64,000 nt of DNA from Nothopassalora personata (lineage: Eukaryota; Ascomycota; Dothideomycetes; Mycosphaerellales; Mycosphaerellaceae), in the NCBI GenBank assembly GCA_033816765.1, contig CM066295.1:1054001-1118000 (forward strand). Reading direction: 5' to 3'. Below, piece after piece: positions 9,722-21,519 of the stretch. Each line of letters begins with the position of its first letter. Position 1 is the first letter of the stretch. The notes below the pieces were generated by a model that saw only the letters and a list, made by a program, of their open reading frames with translations, was not told the origin of the DNA and did not search any database. A program made the position numbers and the translations under genes.

Positions 9722-11817
9722 ATGGCCAACGCCGGCAGGCTCCGTGCAGCCATCCTCATCATCTCGGAGACGGCATCAATAGATCCGTCGACTGACAAGG
9801 GCATACCAGCCCTGCAGGATGTCTTCACTCAAAACGGCGGCAACCAATGGCAAGCGGATGAAACCCGCATCGTACCTGATGATGTCTTGGACATTCAACG
9901 AGCAATCACAAGGTGGACAGATGTTGACAAATCTGTTAATCTGATTGTCACAAGCGGAGGCACAGGTTTTGCTCAGAAGGATGTTACGCCCGAAGCTGTC
10001 TTGCCACTTCTGCACAAACACGCTGCTGGGTTGGTGCATACCATGCTGTCCGCGTCCCTAGCGGTCACGCCATTCGCAGCTATGGCTCGTCCTGTGGCAG
10101 GCGTGCGGAATAACACTCTGATTCTAACGTTGCCTGGCTCACCAAAGGGTGCCAAGGAGAATCTTGAAGCAGTCTTGAAGTTGCTCCCTCATGCTTGCCA
10201 GCAGGTCGCCGGGCTTGATTCGAGAGCCCTACACATAGGAGGCACCAAAAAGCTCGAGAAAGATGCTGGGATGAGCTCCGGTTCTGTATCTGGTCATCAA
10301 CACCACCACGATCACTCTCAAGGACATAGCCACGGTCATGGTCATGGTCATCACAACGGGCCAAAAGCGCATATAAAGCCCGAGGATAGACCAAGTCCTA
10401 ACGATCCCAATGCAGGCCCTGCTAGGCGCTATCGCGAGTCGCCGTACCCTATGCTCACCGTTGATGATGCTCTCAAACGAATTGCGGAGCATACTCCTTC
10501 TCCCCAGGTCGTGCGAGCCAAGGTCGAAGAGAACCTTGTCGGCCACGTCTTAGCAGAAGATGTGACCGCCAATGAGTCCGTTCCAGCTTTCAAGGCAAGT
10601 ATAGTAGACGGCTACGCTATCATCGCAGGTAGTCATGTCATGATACCGAGCACAAAAGGTATCTTTCCGGTGACAAGCGTGTCTACCGCTCAAGCCGGAC
10701 CAGAAGGTGAGGTGGACTCTCTCCGTCTTGGCGAGGTCGCGCGAATCACTACTGGTGCACCACTCCCGCCTGGGGCAACAGCAGTGGTGATGGTTGAAGA
10801 CACTATCTTGCGCTCTATGACGGATGACGGCCGGGAAGAAAAAGAAATCGAAATTTTGACGGATGAGGTTGAGGCAGGAGAGAATGTGCGAGAGCCTGGA
10901 AGCGATGTTAAGAAGGGCGATGTAATAATGAAGAAAGGCGAGGGCATTACTGCTGTCGGTGGAGAATTCGGCCTTCTCGCTTCTGTTGGCACAAGAGAAG
11001 TGTCAGTGTATCGAAAGCCTGTCGTCGGCGTCCTCAGTACTGGCGATGAGATCGTGGAATTCGATCGACCCCAAGCGCTCAGACTTGGAGAAGTGCGAGA
11101 CACCAATCGCCCTACATTGCTGACCGCGGTGAGAGGGTCGGGGTTCGAGGCCGTAGACCTCCGCATAGCATCTGACCAGTACGACAGGAACATTGTTTGT
11201 TCATGGACCTATGCTAATAAGTCTGCAGGCCGGGAGCTTTGGAACAGACTTTGCGAGATGCGATGCGCAAAGTGGACATCATTATCACTTCTGGTGGTGT
11301 CTCTATGGGCGAGCTCGACTTGCTAAAGCCGACGATTGAGCGCTCTCTCGGCGGCACAATACACTTCGGCCGCGTGTCGATGAAGCCTGGCAAACCGACG
11401 ACTTTCGCAACTGTCCCGTCCAAGTCGAACTCGGGTGAGGATCTGACGAAGGTGATCTTCTCACTGCCAGGCAACCCAGCTTCTGCGGTGGTGACATACC
11501 ATCTTTTCGTCCTGCCCGCACTGCACAAAATGTCTGGCATCAGTCCTGCTGGCCTTCCCAAGATCAAAGTCGTCCTCGACCAAGACGTGAAGCTGGATCC
11601 GAAGAGAAATGAATATCATCGGGTCGTTGTCACTGTTCGGAGCGACGGCGAGCTTTACGCCACCAGCACCGGCTTCCAGCGCAGCTCACGAATCGGCAGC
11701 TTCAAAGGCGCCAATGCGCTCTTATGCCTTCCGACGCAGGAGGGCTCGCTGCGTAAAGGCGAAAAGGTGGAGGCTTTGCTGATGGGCAAGATCGTGAGCG
11801 AGTTGCCAAACCTGTAA
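9722..11817 (+). CDS. cnxE: Molybdenum cofactor biosynthesis fusion protein (MogA-MoeA; gephyrin/CnxE type)
   Basis: Join 9722..11178, 11229..11817; 681 aa. The 50-nt intron (GTACGA..TGCTAATAAG..TCTGCAG) restores DQPGALEQTLRDAM. Residues about 8-170 are the MogA adenylyltransferase domain, with TSGGTGF (77-83) and LPGSPKG (137-143). Residues 191-211 form a His-rich linker (GHQHHHDHSQGHSHGHGH). From about 240 the MoeA domain follows, with TGAPLPPGATAVVMVEDT, VGVLSTGDE, SGGVSMGELD and SLPGNPASA. The protein adenylylates molybdopterin and inserts molybdate in the cytosol, supplying nitrate reductase and other Mo enzymes. Domain order is MogA first, as in gephyrin and Aspergillus CnxE; the His-rich linker may bind metal, which is inference. 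Confidence 0.93.
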
Positions 11818-12221
11818 ACCACCGGAAGGACAAAAGTGTTGTCTTCAGGTTATGCACCTGAAGTCCTCTTTATACATCCGCTCTGCGGACTTTGTCAGCA
11901 ACCTATGCGTTGAAGCCACTCATCCTGAGAAGTCCCAAGCCGAGCAGAGAAGACGGGTTCGTGTACCTACACAGCGCAAGCAAACTCAGTCGGACCTTCG
12001 TGCCTGCATGAATAGTCTCACAGTGTTGTAAGTGTACTTGTCCGATGTGGACAATGCAAAGAGGCCACTTAACCGTATAGGCGCTAGAGTCGTCGACGAA
12101 GCCCACCGCTTTGGCTCGGTTTGCTCCCCTCATGACAGCATGCCGACGAGCTCTCTACACTGTGTGCCACGCCGAGAATGCGTCGAGCAACGACTGTTCC
12201 TTCGCCAATACCACCCTCAGT
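11818..12221. other. Intergenic / 5' leader, nothing certain
   Basis: The 404 bp hold the cnxE terminator and the leader of the AMP-binding gene. The ligase reading frame is open upstream to an ATG at 12111, so translation could start there rather than at 12222. Confidence 0.4.
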
Positions 12222-14062
12222 ATGTCACCGGGACAGCAAATATCAGAAGATTGCGGCGGCGAATCTGAGCCTCTTCCCGAATCTCTATGGCAATGGCTCT
12301 GCAACGCCGGAGCATCAGCGCCAGAAGACACGGCGTTAGTAGTCGACAATCCGGACAAGCCTGTGATCATATGGACATACAGCCAACTAATCGCGCGCGT
12401 GGAGGTTCTCGCTTCGTACTTCACGGTACGTACTGAAGGATAAAAGGCATTGAGTGGTGGATTAGACAGCGGCGTGGCACTTAAGAGATATCTTGCACGA
12501 TGCGCCCCGCCCTAAGTCTACACTACTTGTCAAGATACTGCCACGTGCTTGTCGATAAAAGCTAAAACCCTTCTGTTTGGTAGGCACACAAAGTCAGGGC
12601 CGGAGACACAATCTTCACGTATATAGACAACACAGATGCCGATGCCTGGACTTTGCTCTTCTGGACTTCCGTCAGGATCGGGGCGACTTTCGCGCCTGAA
12701 GACCCTCACACTCTAGGCCGTGCCGAAGAAACGAGAAAGCTCATAGAAACGCTCACGCCTGCGGTTGTGGTCGTCCAGGACTTCGACGGTTCAAGACAAT
12801 ACGAGGAGTATGGACAGACACCGAAAGTCAAGTTACTTTGCAACGAGGTGTCGAAAGATGGTACGCGTTCCAGCTGGCTACCAATCCACTCCGTCACAGA
12901 CGCTGCTTCATCCTCGGCAGCGATACCACACTACAACACCACCCCAGATTCCACGGTCCTAGTCATGAACACTTCAGGCTCTACTTCTCTTCCAAAATGT
13001 TGTCCCATCACAGTCCGTGCCTTCGTCGCCCAGACAAGACAATACCACTCTCTCCGCCGCTCAAACTACTCTCCCCACTCGAAGACCCTGAGCATCACCC
13101 TCTGCTACCGCCCAATTTGTTACCTTGGAGCTATCAACACTTGGCAGCGAGGTGGGACTGTGATCTTTGGAGGCTCAACTCTTAGTGAAGGGGGAGTGGT
13201 TGAGATGATCAAGAAGTGGAAAGTAACACATACATGGTTCATGCCAAGTATGGTCAACTTGCTATCTGCGCACTACGATAGTAAGGACCGTGAAGACAGA
13301 GGCAAGGGACTGGAGAGCTTAGAATTCGCAATGATGAGTGGAGATGCCAGCGATTTGACCACTGTAGGAAAAGCGAAAGCTTTCTTACCCGCGGAGTGTA
13401 AATTTACGCCACTTTGGGGCATGAGTGAAGGCGCTCCACTATTTGGCTTCACGGAAGACGAAGTTCTTCATGTCGACAAGGACTCCAAAATCGTCGGCAG
13501 CGGAAGGGCACTACCTGGAAGCCGACTCCGAGTCTGCGCGAGCGGCACCACAGATCCAGTACCTCGCGGCACGCAAGGAGACTTCCATGTTTCCTCAGAC
13601 GCATCAATAAAACGCTACCTAGAAAACCGCAATGCCGAAGACTTCTACGACGACGAGCACGGTCGTTGGTTCAAGACCGGCGACATCGCTGTCATGGACG
13701 CATCTGGCGTAATCTACATCATTGGGCGCACAAAAGACATTATAGTCTACCAGGGACGGAACATCGTTCCTGCTGTGCTGGAGAGCTGTTTGAAAGAAGA
13801 ATGGCCAGGGATGGAAGTTGTCTGCATAGGGTTGAAAGATGAGATGTACGGCGAAGTGGCCGCGGTGGTGATCAAGGAAATGAGCATGGAGAAAGAGAAA
13901 ATCGAGAAGCTCGTGATGGATAGATTCGGGAAATGGGCTGCTCTTGCGGGAGGCGTGTATAGTTTACGAGATCTTGAGCTGGACGCCGCTTGGCCAATGA
14001 ATTCAAGCAACAAGATCGATAAGAAGCAGCTTGTGAGGCTTGTGGTGAAACAGCGAAAGTGA
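12222..14062 (+). CDS. AMP-dependent synthetase/ligase (ANL superfamily)
   Basis: Join 12222..12425, 12584..14062; 560 aa (597 if the ATG at 12111 is used). The 158-nt intron (GTACGT..GGTAG) restores VLASYFTAHKVRAGDTIFTY. ANL motifs present: the P-loop NTSGSTSLPK, the WGMSEGAPLFG motif, the hinge block RWFKTGDIAVMDASG, IYIIGRTKDIIVYQGRNI, and a C-terminal catalytic-lysine region SNKIDKKQLV. It should activate a carboxylic acid as acyl-AMP. There is no phosphopantetheine domain and no visible C-terminal peroxisomal signal, so it is a stand-alone ligase rather than an NRPS fragment. Substrate cannot be told from sequence. The chosen ATG begins MSPGQQISEDCGGESEPLPE, a plausible N-terminus just before the first adenylation helix. 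Confidence 0.8.
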
Positions 14063-14171
14063 TGTGTATTATATCCTATAGCGCCCGAGGTCAGCTATGG
14101 TATACTGGTCTAGTAGCTATGTTCTGTCGATTGATTGCCAGAGAAGTGCTGTCGATGGCCGAGGGGTCTTT

Positions 14172-15386
14172 CTACGCACAGTGATGAAGATGCGGCTGAC
14201 TCGCGAGCATGAAAGTTCCGACACCCTTGTAATCGTTCATAGCAATCGGCTGGCTAATGTAATACTGCACATGACACATTAGCAAAGACCACCGACCGCC
14301 ATCGTCCACAAAAATTGCCTTGAAACTCACCTCAAAACTCGCGTTCCCACTCAAACTCCCTACACTAACAGTCCCATTATAATTAATCGTCCCATTGGCA
14401 TTCTCCACAACAAAATCATTAACAAGCAACTCGTACCCCTTCTCAGCAGTAGCATAATACTCCTCACTCTCAATGTAACCTTCCGAAATCCCCTTCAGCA
14501 AGCCATACGTGAACATGGCACTAGCACTACTCTCGATATAATTCCCCTCAGCCCCAACGTAAGGATCATTCATAACCAACCACCACCCACCCTTCTCATC
14601 CTGATGCGCCTTGATCGCGGCAGCGAGAGTGGTGTAGTACCCCAACAACTTCTTATAGCCGGCGTGCGAAGTGGGGATGAGAGGGATCACTTCGAGGAGG
14701 GCGATGAAGTACCACCCCACACCGCGGGACCAGACGTTGGGTGAAGCGCCAGTGACGGGATCAGCCCAGACTGCAGCCTTGGTCGCGTCGTAGCCGTGGA
14801 CCAGGAGGCCAGTCGTTTCGTTCCGGCAGTGTTTCTCGATGTTCTCGAATTGGGTGACGATGTGGTCCCAGGCGGTTGTGTTGGCGGCGTCGTACTGTGC
14901 GGTCCAGCGGGCGTAGAAGGAGTCAGCCATGAAGATGCCATCAAGCCATTGTTGGCCTTTGTAATCTGGGTAGCGGTGCACGAAACCGCCTTCGGCATTT
15001 TGTGGGTGGCGGTTGAGCTGTTCGCGAATTACGGATGCGGCGGTCTTGTACTTTTCCTCGCGGGTAAGGTTGTGCAACCAGAGGTAGCTGTTGGCCATGC
15101 GGTAGTTGTCCAGGGAGTACTTGGTCAAGTCCCAGTCGTTGATACTGCCGTTGGCGAGGACGACATGGCCATCGATTTGGCTCGTGACCCAATCGGAGTA
15201 TGTCTCATTTTGGGTGAGATTATAGGCAGCTTGGTAGCCGTCGTAAAGAACTGCAGTCGTGTAGTGGTAATCTGTAGGGACGGAAGGCTTGTGCAGCAGG
15301 AAAGAGTCGGCGGTCCATTTGAGGTACTCTTCTGGCGTCTTCGCAGCAGCCGCGGCGCTAGCGGCAAAGAACAGTATAGATCTCAT
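14172..15386 (-). CDS. Unsaturated rhamnogalacturonyl hydrolase, GH105 family, secreted
   Basis: Complement of join 14172..14264, 14331..15386; 382 aa. The N-terminus MRSILFFAASAAAAA is a signal peptide. YDGYQAAYNLT, QQWLDGIFMADSFYARW (catalytic Asp about residue 149), VWSRGVGWYFIALLE and the C-terminal SQPIAMNDYKGVGTFMLAS are GH105 hallmarks. The enzyme removes the unsaturated uronic acid left by rhamnogalacturonan lyase during pectin breakdown. A 66-nt stretch (14265..14330) has a GTGAGT donor, a GCTAAT branch site and a GTGCAG acceptor; it is a multiple of three with no stop, so the frame is open whether or not it is spliced. Removing it joins NASFE to YYISQPI, which fits the family. Confidence 0.88.
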   Translation of the reverse strand: MRSILFFAASAAAAAKTPEEYLKWTADSFLLHKPSVPTDYHYTTAVLYDGYQAAYNLTQNETYSDWVTSQIDGHVVLANGSINDWDLTKYSLDNYRMANSYLWLHNLTREEKYKTAASVIREQLNRHPQNAEGGFVHRYPDYKGQQWLDGIFMADSFYARWTAQYDAANTTAWDHIVTQFENIEKHCRNETTGLLVHGYDATKAAVWADPVTGASPNVWSRGVGWYFIALLEVIPLIPTSHAGYKKLLGYYTTLAAAIKAHQDEKGGWWLVMNDPYVGAEGNYIESSASAMFTYGLLKGISEGYIESEEYYATAEKGYELLVNDFVVENANGTINYNGTVSVGSLSGNASFEVSFKAIFVDDGGRWSLLMCHVQYYISQPIAMNDYKGVGTFMLASQPHLHHCA

Positions 15387-16495
15387 CTTTGTGAAGGACT
15401 GACGGACCGAGAAAGATGCAGGCCGAGTCCAGCAGAGAAATGGTAGCGTGCACAGACGGGGCTTTATACATGCCGTGCTCGCGCTGTCGTCTACCTCGTG
15501 GCCTTCACGCGCCCCAGATCATCAATATTGGTCCTGCCAGTTAGGCATGAAGTCCTCTTTGACCCAGTTCTCTTACGAAACGGAGGAATCGAGTACATTG
15601 CCGCCAAGAGATCCAACCTCTTTATACAAGACACGAGTGGTGTCATTTCGCATTGCGTATGTAGCCGAGGCGGCTGTGTCTGCTTAGCTTGCTTGCCGGC
15701 TCCACTCTGATCCTTGTTATTACTGTGGCCGCTTCCACTGCCGATCATTTCGGTCCTTAGGTAACAAAACAAGTGAGAACAGATTTCCTCACCAAACTGC
15801 GGTAGGGCTAGATTCGGACTTCAATAATGTCCAAAAAAAAGTGGCACTAAACTGTTCGTAGAGCGCGCGATAGTCGAACGCTCGACTCCTACTTATTTAT
15901 AGCAATTAACGCGCGAGAAGTTCAGTATGAAAGAGTCGCAACTGTGGTGTTCTTCTATACAGTACTTGTTTTGTCAGGGGCTGTAGTCGTCACGATCCAA
16001 GCGTGCACTAAGCCTACAGCCCAATCAAACCTGAGGCAGCAGCCGCCAAGAATCAGGTGACGTTGATTAGTCATCTATAGCCTCTTCTATTTGTAGCACG
16101 TTTAATTCTAGATAGATTTAACTAAATTAAGCGGAGACTGTCAGCGGATCCGAATGTGGCCCCTGTTGTTACACAACGCCGCAGTACGACGTGGGAGATG
16201 AAGTCCGTATCCTCGGATCGGACCTTGTATAATCGAATGTGTTTCAATTCGGGACCACATTATTGCTCCGCGGCATCCCGCGTGCAATCCGGGCAATCGC
16301 GGTTGACTCTGTCGACCTCAGCAGGTGCCAAACGGCTGAGTGTACAACAACATCTTTGATATTCTAGTAGTCTCATCTGTCATTGATATATGAGCATGCG
16401 CCAGTAGCACACTTTTGTTGGACGTCGAGCACTAAATGCGTGCAACTCCGTAACGCCTCGCTCCGTACGCACATCAAGCAAAGACAGGGAGACAT
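15387..16495. other. Intergenic with one dispersed repeat
   Basis: Between the GH105 and SEC1 genes I see no coding region. It contains the short dispersed repeat at 15763-15975 described separately; the remainder is unassigned. Confidence 0.5.
15763..15975 (-). repeat. MITE-like dispersed repeat, copy 1
   Basis: The reverse complement of this segment matches 61025-61195 over about 170 bp, including AGTCCGAATCTAGCCCTACC, GTCGAGCGTTCGAC and AATTGCTATAAA. Here it is bounded by inverted ends AACAAAACAAGT and ACTTGTTTTGTC. No coding capacity. A small non-autonomous DNA element is the likely origin. Confidence 0.65.
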
Positions 16496-18906
16496 CTACT
16501 TGTGGCTCCTTCCAAAGCCGAAATGATGCTTCTTCTTCTCCTTCTTCTCCGGGTCCTTCGTTAGCTTGCTAGACGTGTTGGCCTTGCTCTGTGGATTTTG
16601 CCCATTGGACTGTCCGTTGAGGTTCATGTTGCCCATAGCTGCTGACGGTGGTGCAGGCGCCCTTTGTTGCACTGGTGCTGCCTGTTGTGGCGGTGCCGCG
16701 ACAGGCTTTGGTGGCGGATCTGGCTCGAACAAATGTCTCGGTGCTTGTGGCTTAGGCATCTCGGCGGGTATGTTAAGTCGCCGTTTATCTGAAGATAGAT
16801 CTCCCACTTGGCGCACGAAGAGACTTGGGGTCTGCATGTGGGAAGTGACCAAAAAGATTTCTCGATTCGTCTGGCGACCGACCTCGTAACAGACACGAGC
16901 TTCGGAGTATGTTGCTCCACCAGCCATAAACACTACCACACGCTGTTTGTTCTCAGTATTGGTGTTCATTCGGGTCTTGGCCCAGGTAGGCTTGGCTGAT
17001 CGAAGTGAGGTCGCCGATTGCTGTGCCATGTCATTGCCCATGTCAAGCGGCGGCTTCGTATATGGGAAAGTCGTCGCTTCGAGGGTGTTCGATGCGTGCG
17101 CCTCTAGCATGTTTTGCATGGCTGGCTCGAACCTGCTCAAGGCATATTCCTCCATCATCTGAGGTGGCGGTGGCTTTTTAGGAAAGAGCGGAGCTGGTGC
17201 TGGCCTAGAGTCCTTGATGTTTCGAGACGTTCTTGCTCCAAGCAATTCCAGATTGTGTATCGCCTCGCCATCTTGAGGAGGCAGTTGTGCATGTGCAAGC
17301 AACTTCTGCAAATCCGCCGGGACCAGGCCATCTTTGAACAACAGGAACAGCATCAGTAGACGTAGGCGATCAGAAGACTGGACATCATCCTCGTCAAGCA
17401 TTCGAATGACTTGATCTGCAAGACCCTTAGGCTTTTTGTACTCTTCATCAAGTCCGGTCGCCAGAATCTGTTCGGTGTCAACACAGGCCATCACCAATTG
17501 TAGCATAGCCTCAGCTCACCTGCTCCACAGACGCCAGGTCTGGCAGCTTCCATTTCTGAAAGCGGTTCATGCTCTCCTGCGCCATACTAAGGTGCAGTGC
17601 ATACGCTTCTTTCAGCTCTTGAAACTGGGGCAGACCTGCCAACATGTCTTTGATGGCGTTTAGACTTGTGGCGTCTTCATTCTTAGTGAAGTTGGGATTG
17701 TCCTTGATGAATTTCTGGAAGTCTCCCATGAGCTTTTCGATAGTATCCTTCATATGTTTGTGGCGGTTGTCGACCCATATCTTGTCTCTGTCGGAAATCT
17801 CTACGTCCTTCTCCTGCTCATCCGGCTGGCCTTCGTTGACCACTATCTTATATGTCACCTTCTCTTTGTCTTGTATGTTTAATAGATCGTGTGCCATTGC
17901 TTGGTACGTGAACTCGTGCACAATCGGCGCGATTAGGTCCATTGATCGATCCGTGATGTAGAGCGCTCCTCGAGGTCGACTGGTCTGCGGGGGGAAATCT
18001 TCATGGAACTTGGCGTATAGGTCTAGCTCATCCTGAACGAATCTGGCAAGGTGCGAGCACAGTATGCTGGCTTCGTGTGTAGGCGTTCGAGGTCGATAAT
18101 ATCGAATAGTTGGGTATTCTCCTAGCGAGACGCAAGTGCCGACGATCTGACTTGGTATTAGCCAAGCATATTGCGGTTCCGGTTGTTCTCTTCACCTTCT
18201 GTGCCATATCCTCTAAGTGCTGCCTAACCAAATTGTTGCATGCCGGGTGAAACAAGATCGGGAAGCTCCAAGGATCGCGAAAAGTCACCAGGTGCGATTC
18301 TCTGGGATAAAACTCGACATTCAAGACTTTGAAGAGCGCGATCTGGTGGCGTGCAGTGCTGGACTTGTCTATCCGGTCACGAAGTGCTGGGTGCAACACT
18401 GCCGACCATCAGCTCCTACGCCCTTCCCTCACAGGTCTTGAGACTCACAGCTTGTCCATACTAAATGCGCCTTCTTGTACTTCCTCTTCTCGAAATCTGC
18501 CATGAGGCAGTCGACGATATGCGCCTGCGGCGTGAGGAGGTATAGAGCTTCAACATCGCGATTCGTCTGTCGGCGGTCGAAGATCTGCTCGACGTCTAGG
18601 CATTGTTAGACGACGTCGGGACATTGGAGGGTATATAGCCCCATACTCGTGATGTTCTCGTTCAGGATCTGGTCTTGGTCGATCACATTGTCTACCAGAC
18701 GTTTACTGCCCTCGTCGAGGACGAGCACTTTCCACTACTCGTACTATTGCTCAGCGACTGCTTTGTGCGAGCTATGTCGAATACGTACGTCGTCTCGAGT
18801 GATGTGCTTAATCGTGTGGAGAATGACTAGATCACATCAGCTGTAGCTCACCATAGCTCCCAGGCGCATCCTTACTGTCGCGCTGAGCTTCGATCAAGGA
18901 CACCAT
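16496..18906 (-). CDS. sec1: Sec1/Munc18 family exocytosis protein Sec1
   Basis: Complement of join 16496..17467, 17520..18146, 18196..18398, 18449..18595, 18647..18734, 18789..18826, 18876..18906; 701 aa from seven exons, with six introns of 49-54 nt that each restore phase. The protein starts MVSLIEAQRDIILHTIKHIT, then WKVLVLDEGSKRLVDNV, ALYLLTPQAHIVDCLMADF, FYPRESHLVTFRDPWSFPIL, FHPACNNLVRQHLEDMAQK, YITDRSMDLIAPIVHEFTYQ and VVVFMAGGATYSEARVCYEV, all standard Sec1 blocks. Sec1 binds assembled SNARE complexes at sites of polarised secretion in the plasma membrane. The last 100 residues form a Pro/Gln/Asn-rich linker ending in a basic HHFGFGRSHK tail. Confidence 0.95.
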
Positions 18907-19473
18907 TGTGAGGATTGCCGTATGCGGTAAGACGAGGTTTCCATGCGACTTCGACACCAGCAGTCCGGCAGAGGCGAAGTGCTATGCTACGGAGCATGTG
19001 GAGCAGCTTGCATGTGATGCGACGGCGAGGGGAATGTAGATTTCTTCAGCTGTGTATTGATGTGCCGAACACTGCCTGCTTGAAAGACGAGATGCGGTCA
19101 TGCTTGGCTAGCGTGAGAGGCGCTGTGGCGCCGGTGGCGCAAACCTCCATTTATGCACGACTAGCTTTGACAAAGTACTCCGAGGCATTGTCGAGTGTAT
19201 TTTGTTGTACGTGGTACGGCTCGATCGGGGTACCGACGAAGATCACCGCAATCAGCCAGCATCGCAAGTACTCATACTTCATGCCCATCATCAGGAACAA
19301 CATCGAAGCCCATCAGGACGGACCAGTACTCATATCATTCCCACCATTGCAACCATATACAACCGGGCAAGAAGATGATTGCCAAGACGGAACAGCCGTA
19401 GTCTGTTGCTCGAACGTCTTGTGTATCTTCACTGCAGGCACCAGAGACTTACTGTCCTGCTTGCGAAGTCGGC
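18907..19473. other. Intergenic, nothing recognised
   Basis: This is upstream DNA of SEC1 and downstream DNA of the AtuA-like gene, both on the minus strand. A long plus-strand frame (18915-19502) overlaps the last AtuA-like exon and has no family features, so I do not call it. Confidence 0.4.
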
Positions 19474-21519
19474 TCACAGCCTCCCTCGGTTCAGGAACTT
19501 GACGGGCAGATCAACGTGCCTACAAACACGGAGGCGCGTCGGCGTGTTGTCAGTCTATAGGTAATGAGGTTCTCTTACTTACTTGCTCCTCAAATACTCC
19601 GCCACATTCTTCCCCAAAAAGTCATAAGTCGTCGAACAGCTCACGCCACGATCCAGATGATCATGCAGCAAGAAGTGCACAGCGTACATGTTCGGTAACT
19701 CGAATCGATCCTGCCACCTTGTCAGCGGTACTCATCCTTCGACTCAGTCCTCTTGGGCAGATGACTCACAATCTTCTTCCCATTATACTCATCCGCCAAC
19801 AACTCCTTCATGGTGTCCACAGAGAGTACCCACCTTAACCACTCCCACTCATCCCGATGCCTCACCCAGAAGCCAACATTAGCATTCGATCCTTTGTCGC
19901 CGCTTCGTGCGTGCACGATCCACCCTAGCGGTCCTGTGATCGTCTCATCCAACGGGTCCATCTTGCTATTCGCAGCAACTGGCTCACTAGGCTGCTGACT
20001 CGCATACGTTTGTGTCTTCGTCGGAGGCGGGATCTCAAGCTCTTCACCAGTCCATAGGTGCACCTTATGTTGGACATCAGCTTGAGGAAGAAGCGTAACA
20101 TAGTATTCGAATATCGGCTTCGGGAAACCTTGTCGTGTATCGAGATGAAAGGTGGAACCGGGGTAACCCATCATGATCAAGTCCAAGATTGGTCGCAAGA
20201 ACTTGTTTGGAGCAATGTCTGCCTCGTTCTTGGCCTGGACGAGGATGCGATAGTCCACAGTCGCGGCGTTCTGATTCCTCACATTCTCACCGGCTGTACC
20301 ATTGAGCGTGAAATCCAGCCTGCTGTACTTATGGATAGAACATCGAAGGGCGTGTCGAACTTGCGCCTCCAGCATACGAGCTTTATCCTCAATATCAAGA
20401 CCCGTCATAAACCAATGCACCTCCGCTTGATACCCTCCCTTCGCCGTCAGGCCCACTTTCGTCGTAGGTGGTGGCAGGGCACCCCTGACACCCCGGAGTG
20501 CGACGCGGTCTGTACCAATCTGCTCAAAGTGGACTTGATCCAGAATTGCCGTGACATCCGAGTTGAAATACCAAGGCCCCTGAATCTCATAAAGCAGCTG
20601 ACTCGAACAAGTCTGCGAACTAACCTCCCCTCCCGAGCCTCTATTCTTCGTAACGACAACCTGTCCAGACTTCGCAATCTCGGCGATCGGAAATCCCAAA
20701 TCGTGCCAGCCTTTCAACTCCAGTGATTTGAATCCGGAGAAGAGCCCACCGCAGACATAGCTGCTGCATTCGATGAGGTGGCCAGCGACGAACGCGTTGG
20801 CAAGTTCATGGAGTTGGTCTCTGTTCCAGCCGTGCCACCAACAGGATGCTCCTATCACAGGACTGGCATCGCTTACTCGTCCGCAAACAACGATATCGGC
20901 GCCTCGAGAGAGGGCTTCGGCGATTCCAAGACCGCCGAGGTAGGCTTGTGCGTAGAGTGGTTCGTGCTCCCAGTCGTCTAGGAGTTGACCAGTGGAGATG
21001 TTCTCGAAGGTGGTCTTCTTTTCCTTTCTGGCTCTCTGCACCGCCGGGAAGACTTCGTCGCCGCTTACCCAAGCTACTTTGAGGTCCAGTCCTTTGCGCT
21101 TGACCATTTCGGCGACTACATCACGCAGCTTCTCCGTGTCGGATGCGCCGGCGTTGACAGCGATCTTAATGCGGTGCTTGGCTATGTCTTGAAGTGCTGG
21201 CTCCAGTGCCTCAAGGAAGGTCGGCTCGTATGCTCCAATGGCTCCAGTTGGTGCCCCAGGGATAAACTCTTCGCTTGATTTGCCCACCAGACTGTCGGCT
21301 TTCATGATACCTCTGCTGGTCATGTTTGCTTCAGACATCCAGTCACCGACGATGACATCGACAGGATCATTACTACAGTTAGCGGCGAGCATTGCAAGGC
21401 CATGACGACGATCGGAGACAGAGCCTGATGCACCTACAAGCAGTCAGCCACAAGTTGATGTCAACGTTACTTCTGTGTTACGTGCCTGCAATGCGTATGC
21501 GGCGTGTCGATGCTGCCAT
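19474..21519 (-). CDS. AtuA-like / DUF1446 family protein (acyclic terpene utilisation type)
   Basis: Complement of join 19474..19519, 19583..19710, 19770..21433, 21486..21519; 623 aa. The first exon gives MAASTRRIRIAG and joins to ASGSVSDRRHGLAMLAANC, the family N-terminus; this junction requires a GC..AG intron (21434..21485). NDPVDVIVGDWMSEANMT, RIKIAVNAGASDTEKL, GADIVVCGRVSDASPVIG, GWIVHARSGDKGSNANVGFW and the last exon HVDLPVKFLNRGRL are typical. PF07287-type proteins include bacterial AtuA of citronellol/geraniol degradation; the fungal role is not established. The N-terminal AtuA domain occupies about 1-465, and the small C-terminal AtuA-like domain about 500-610. Confidence 0.85.

Noticed and set aside
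18915..19502. 195-codon plus-strand frame between SEC1 and the AtuA-like gene
   Set aside because: It overlaps the last AtuA-like exon antisense, lacks protein-like composition, and has no recognisable domain.
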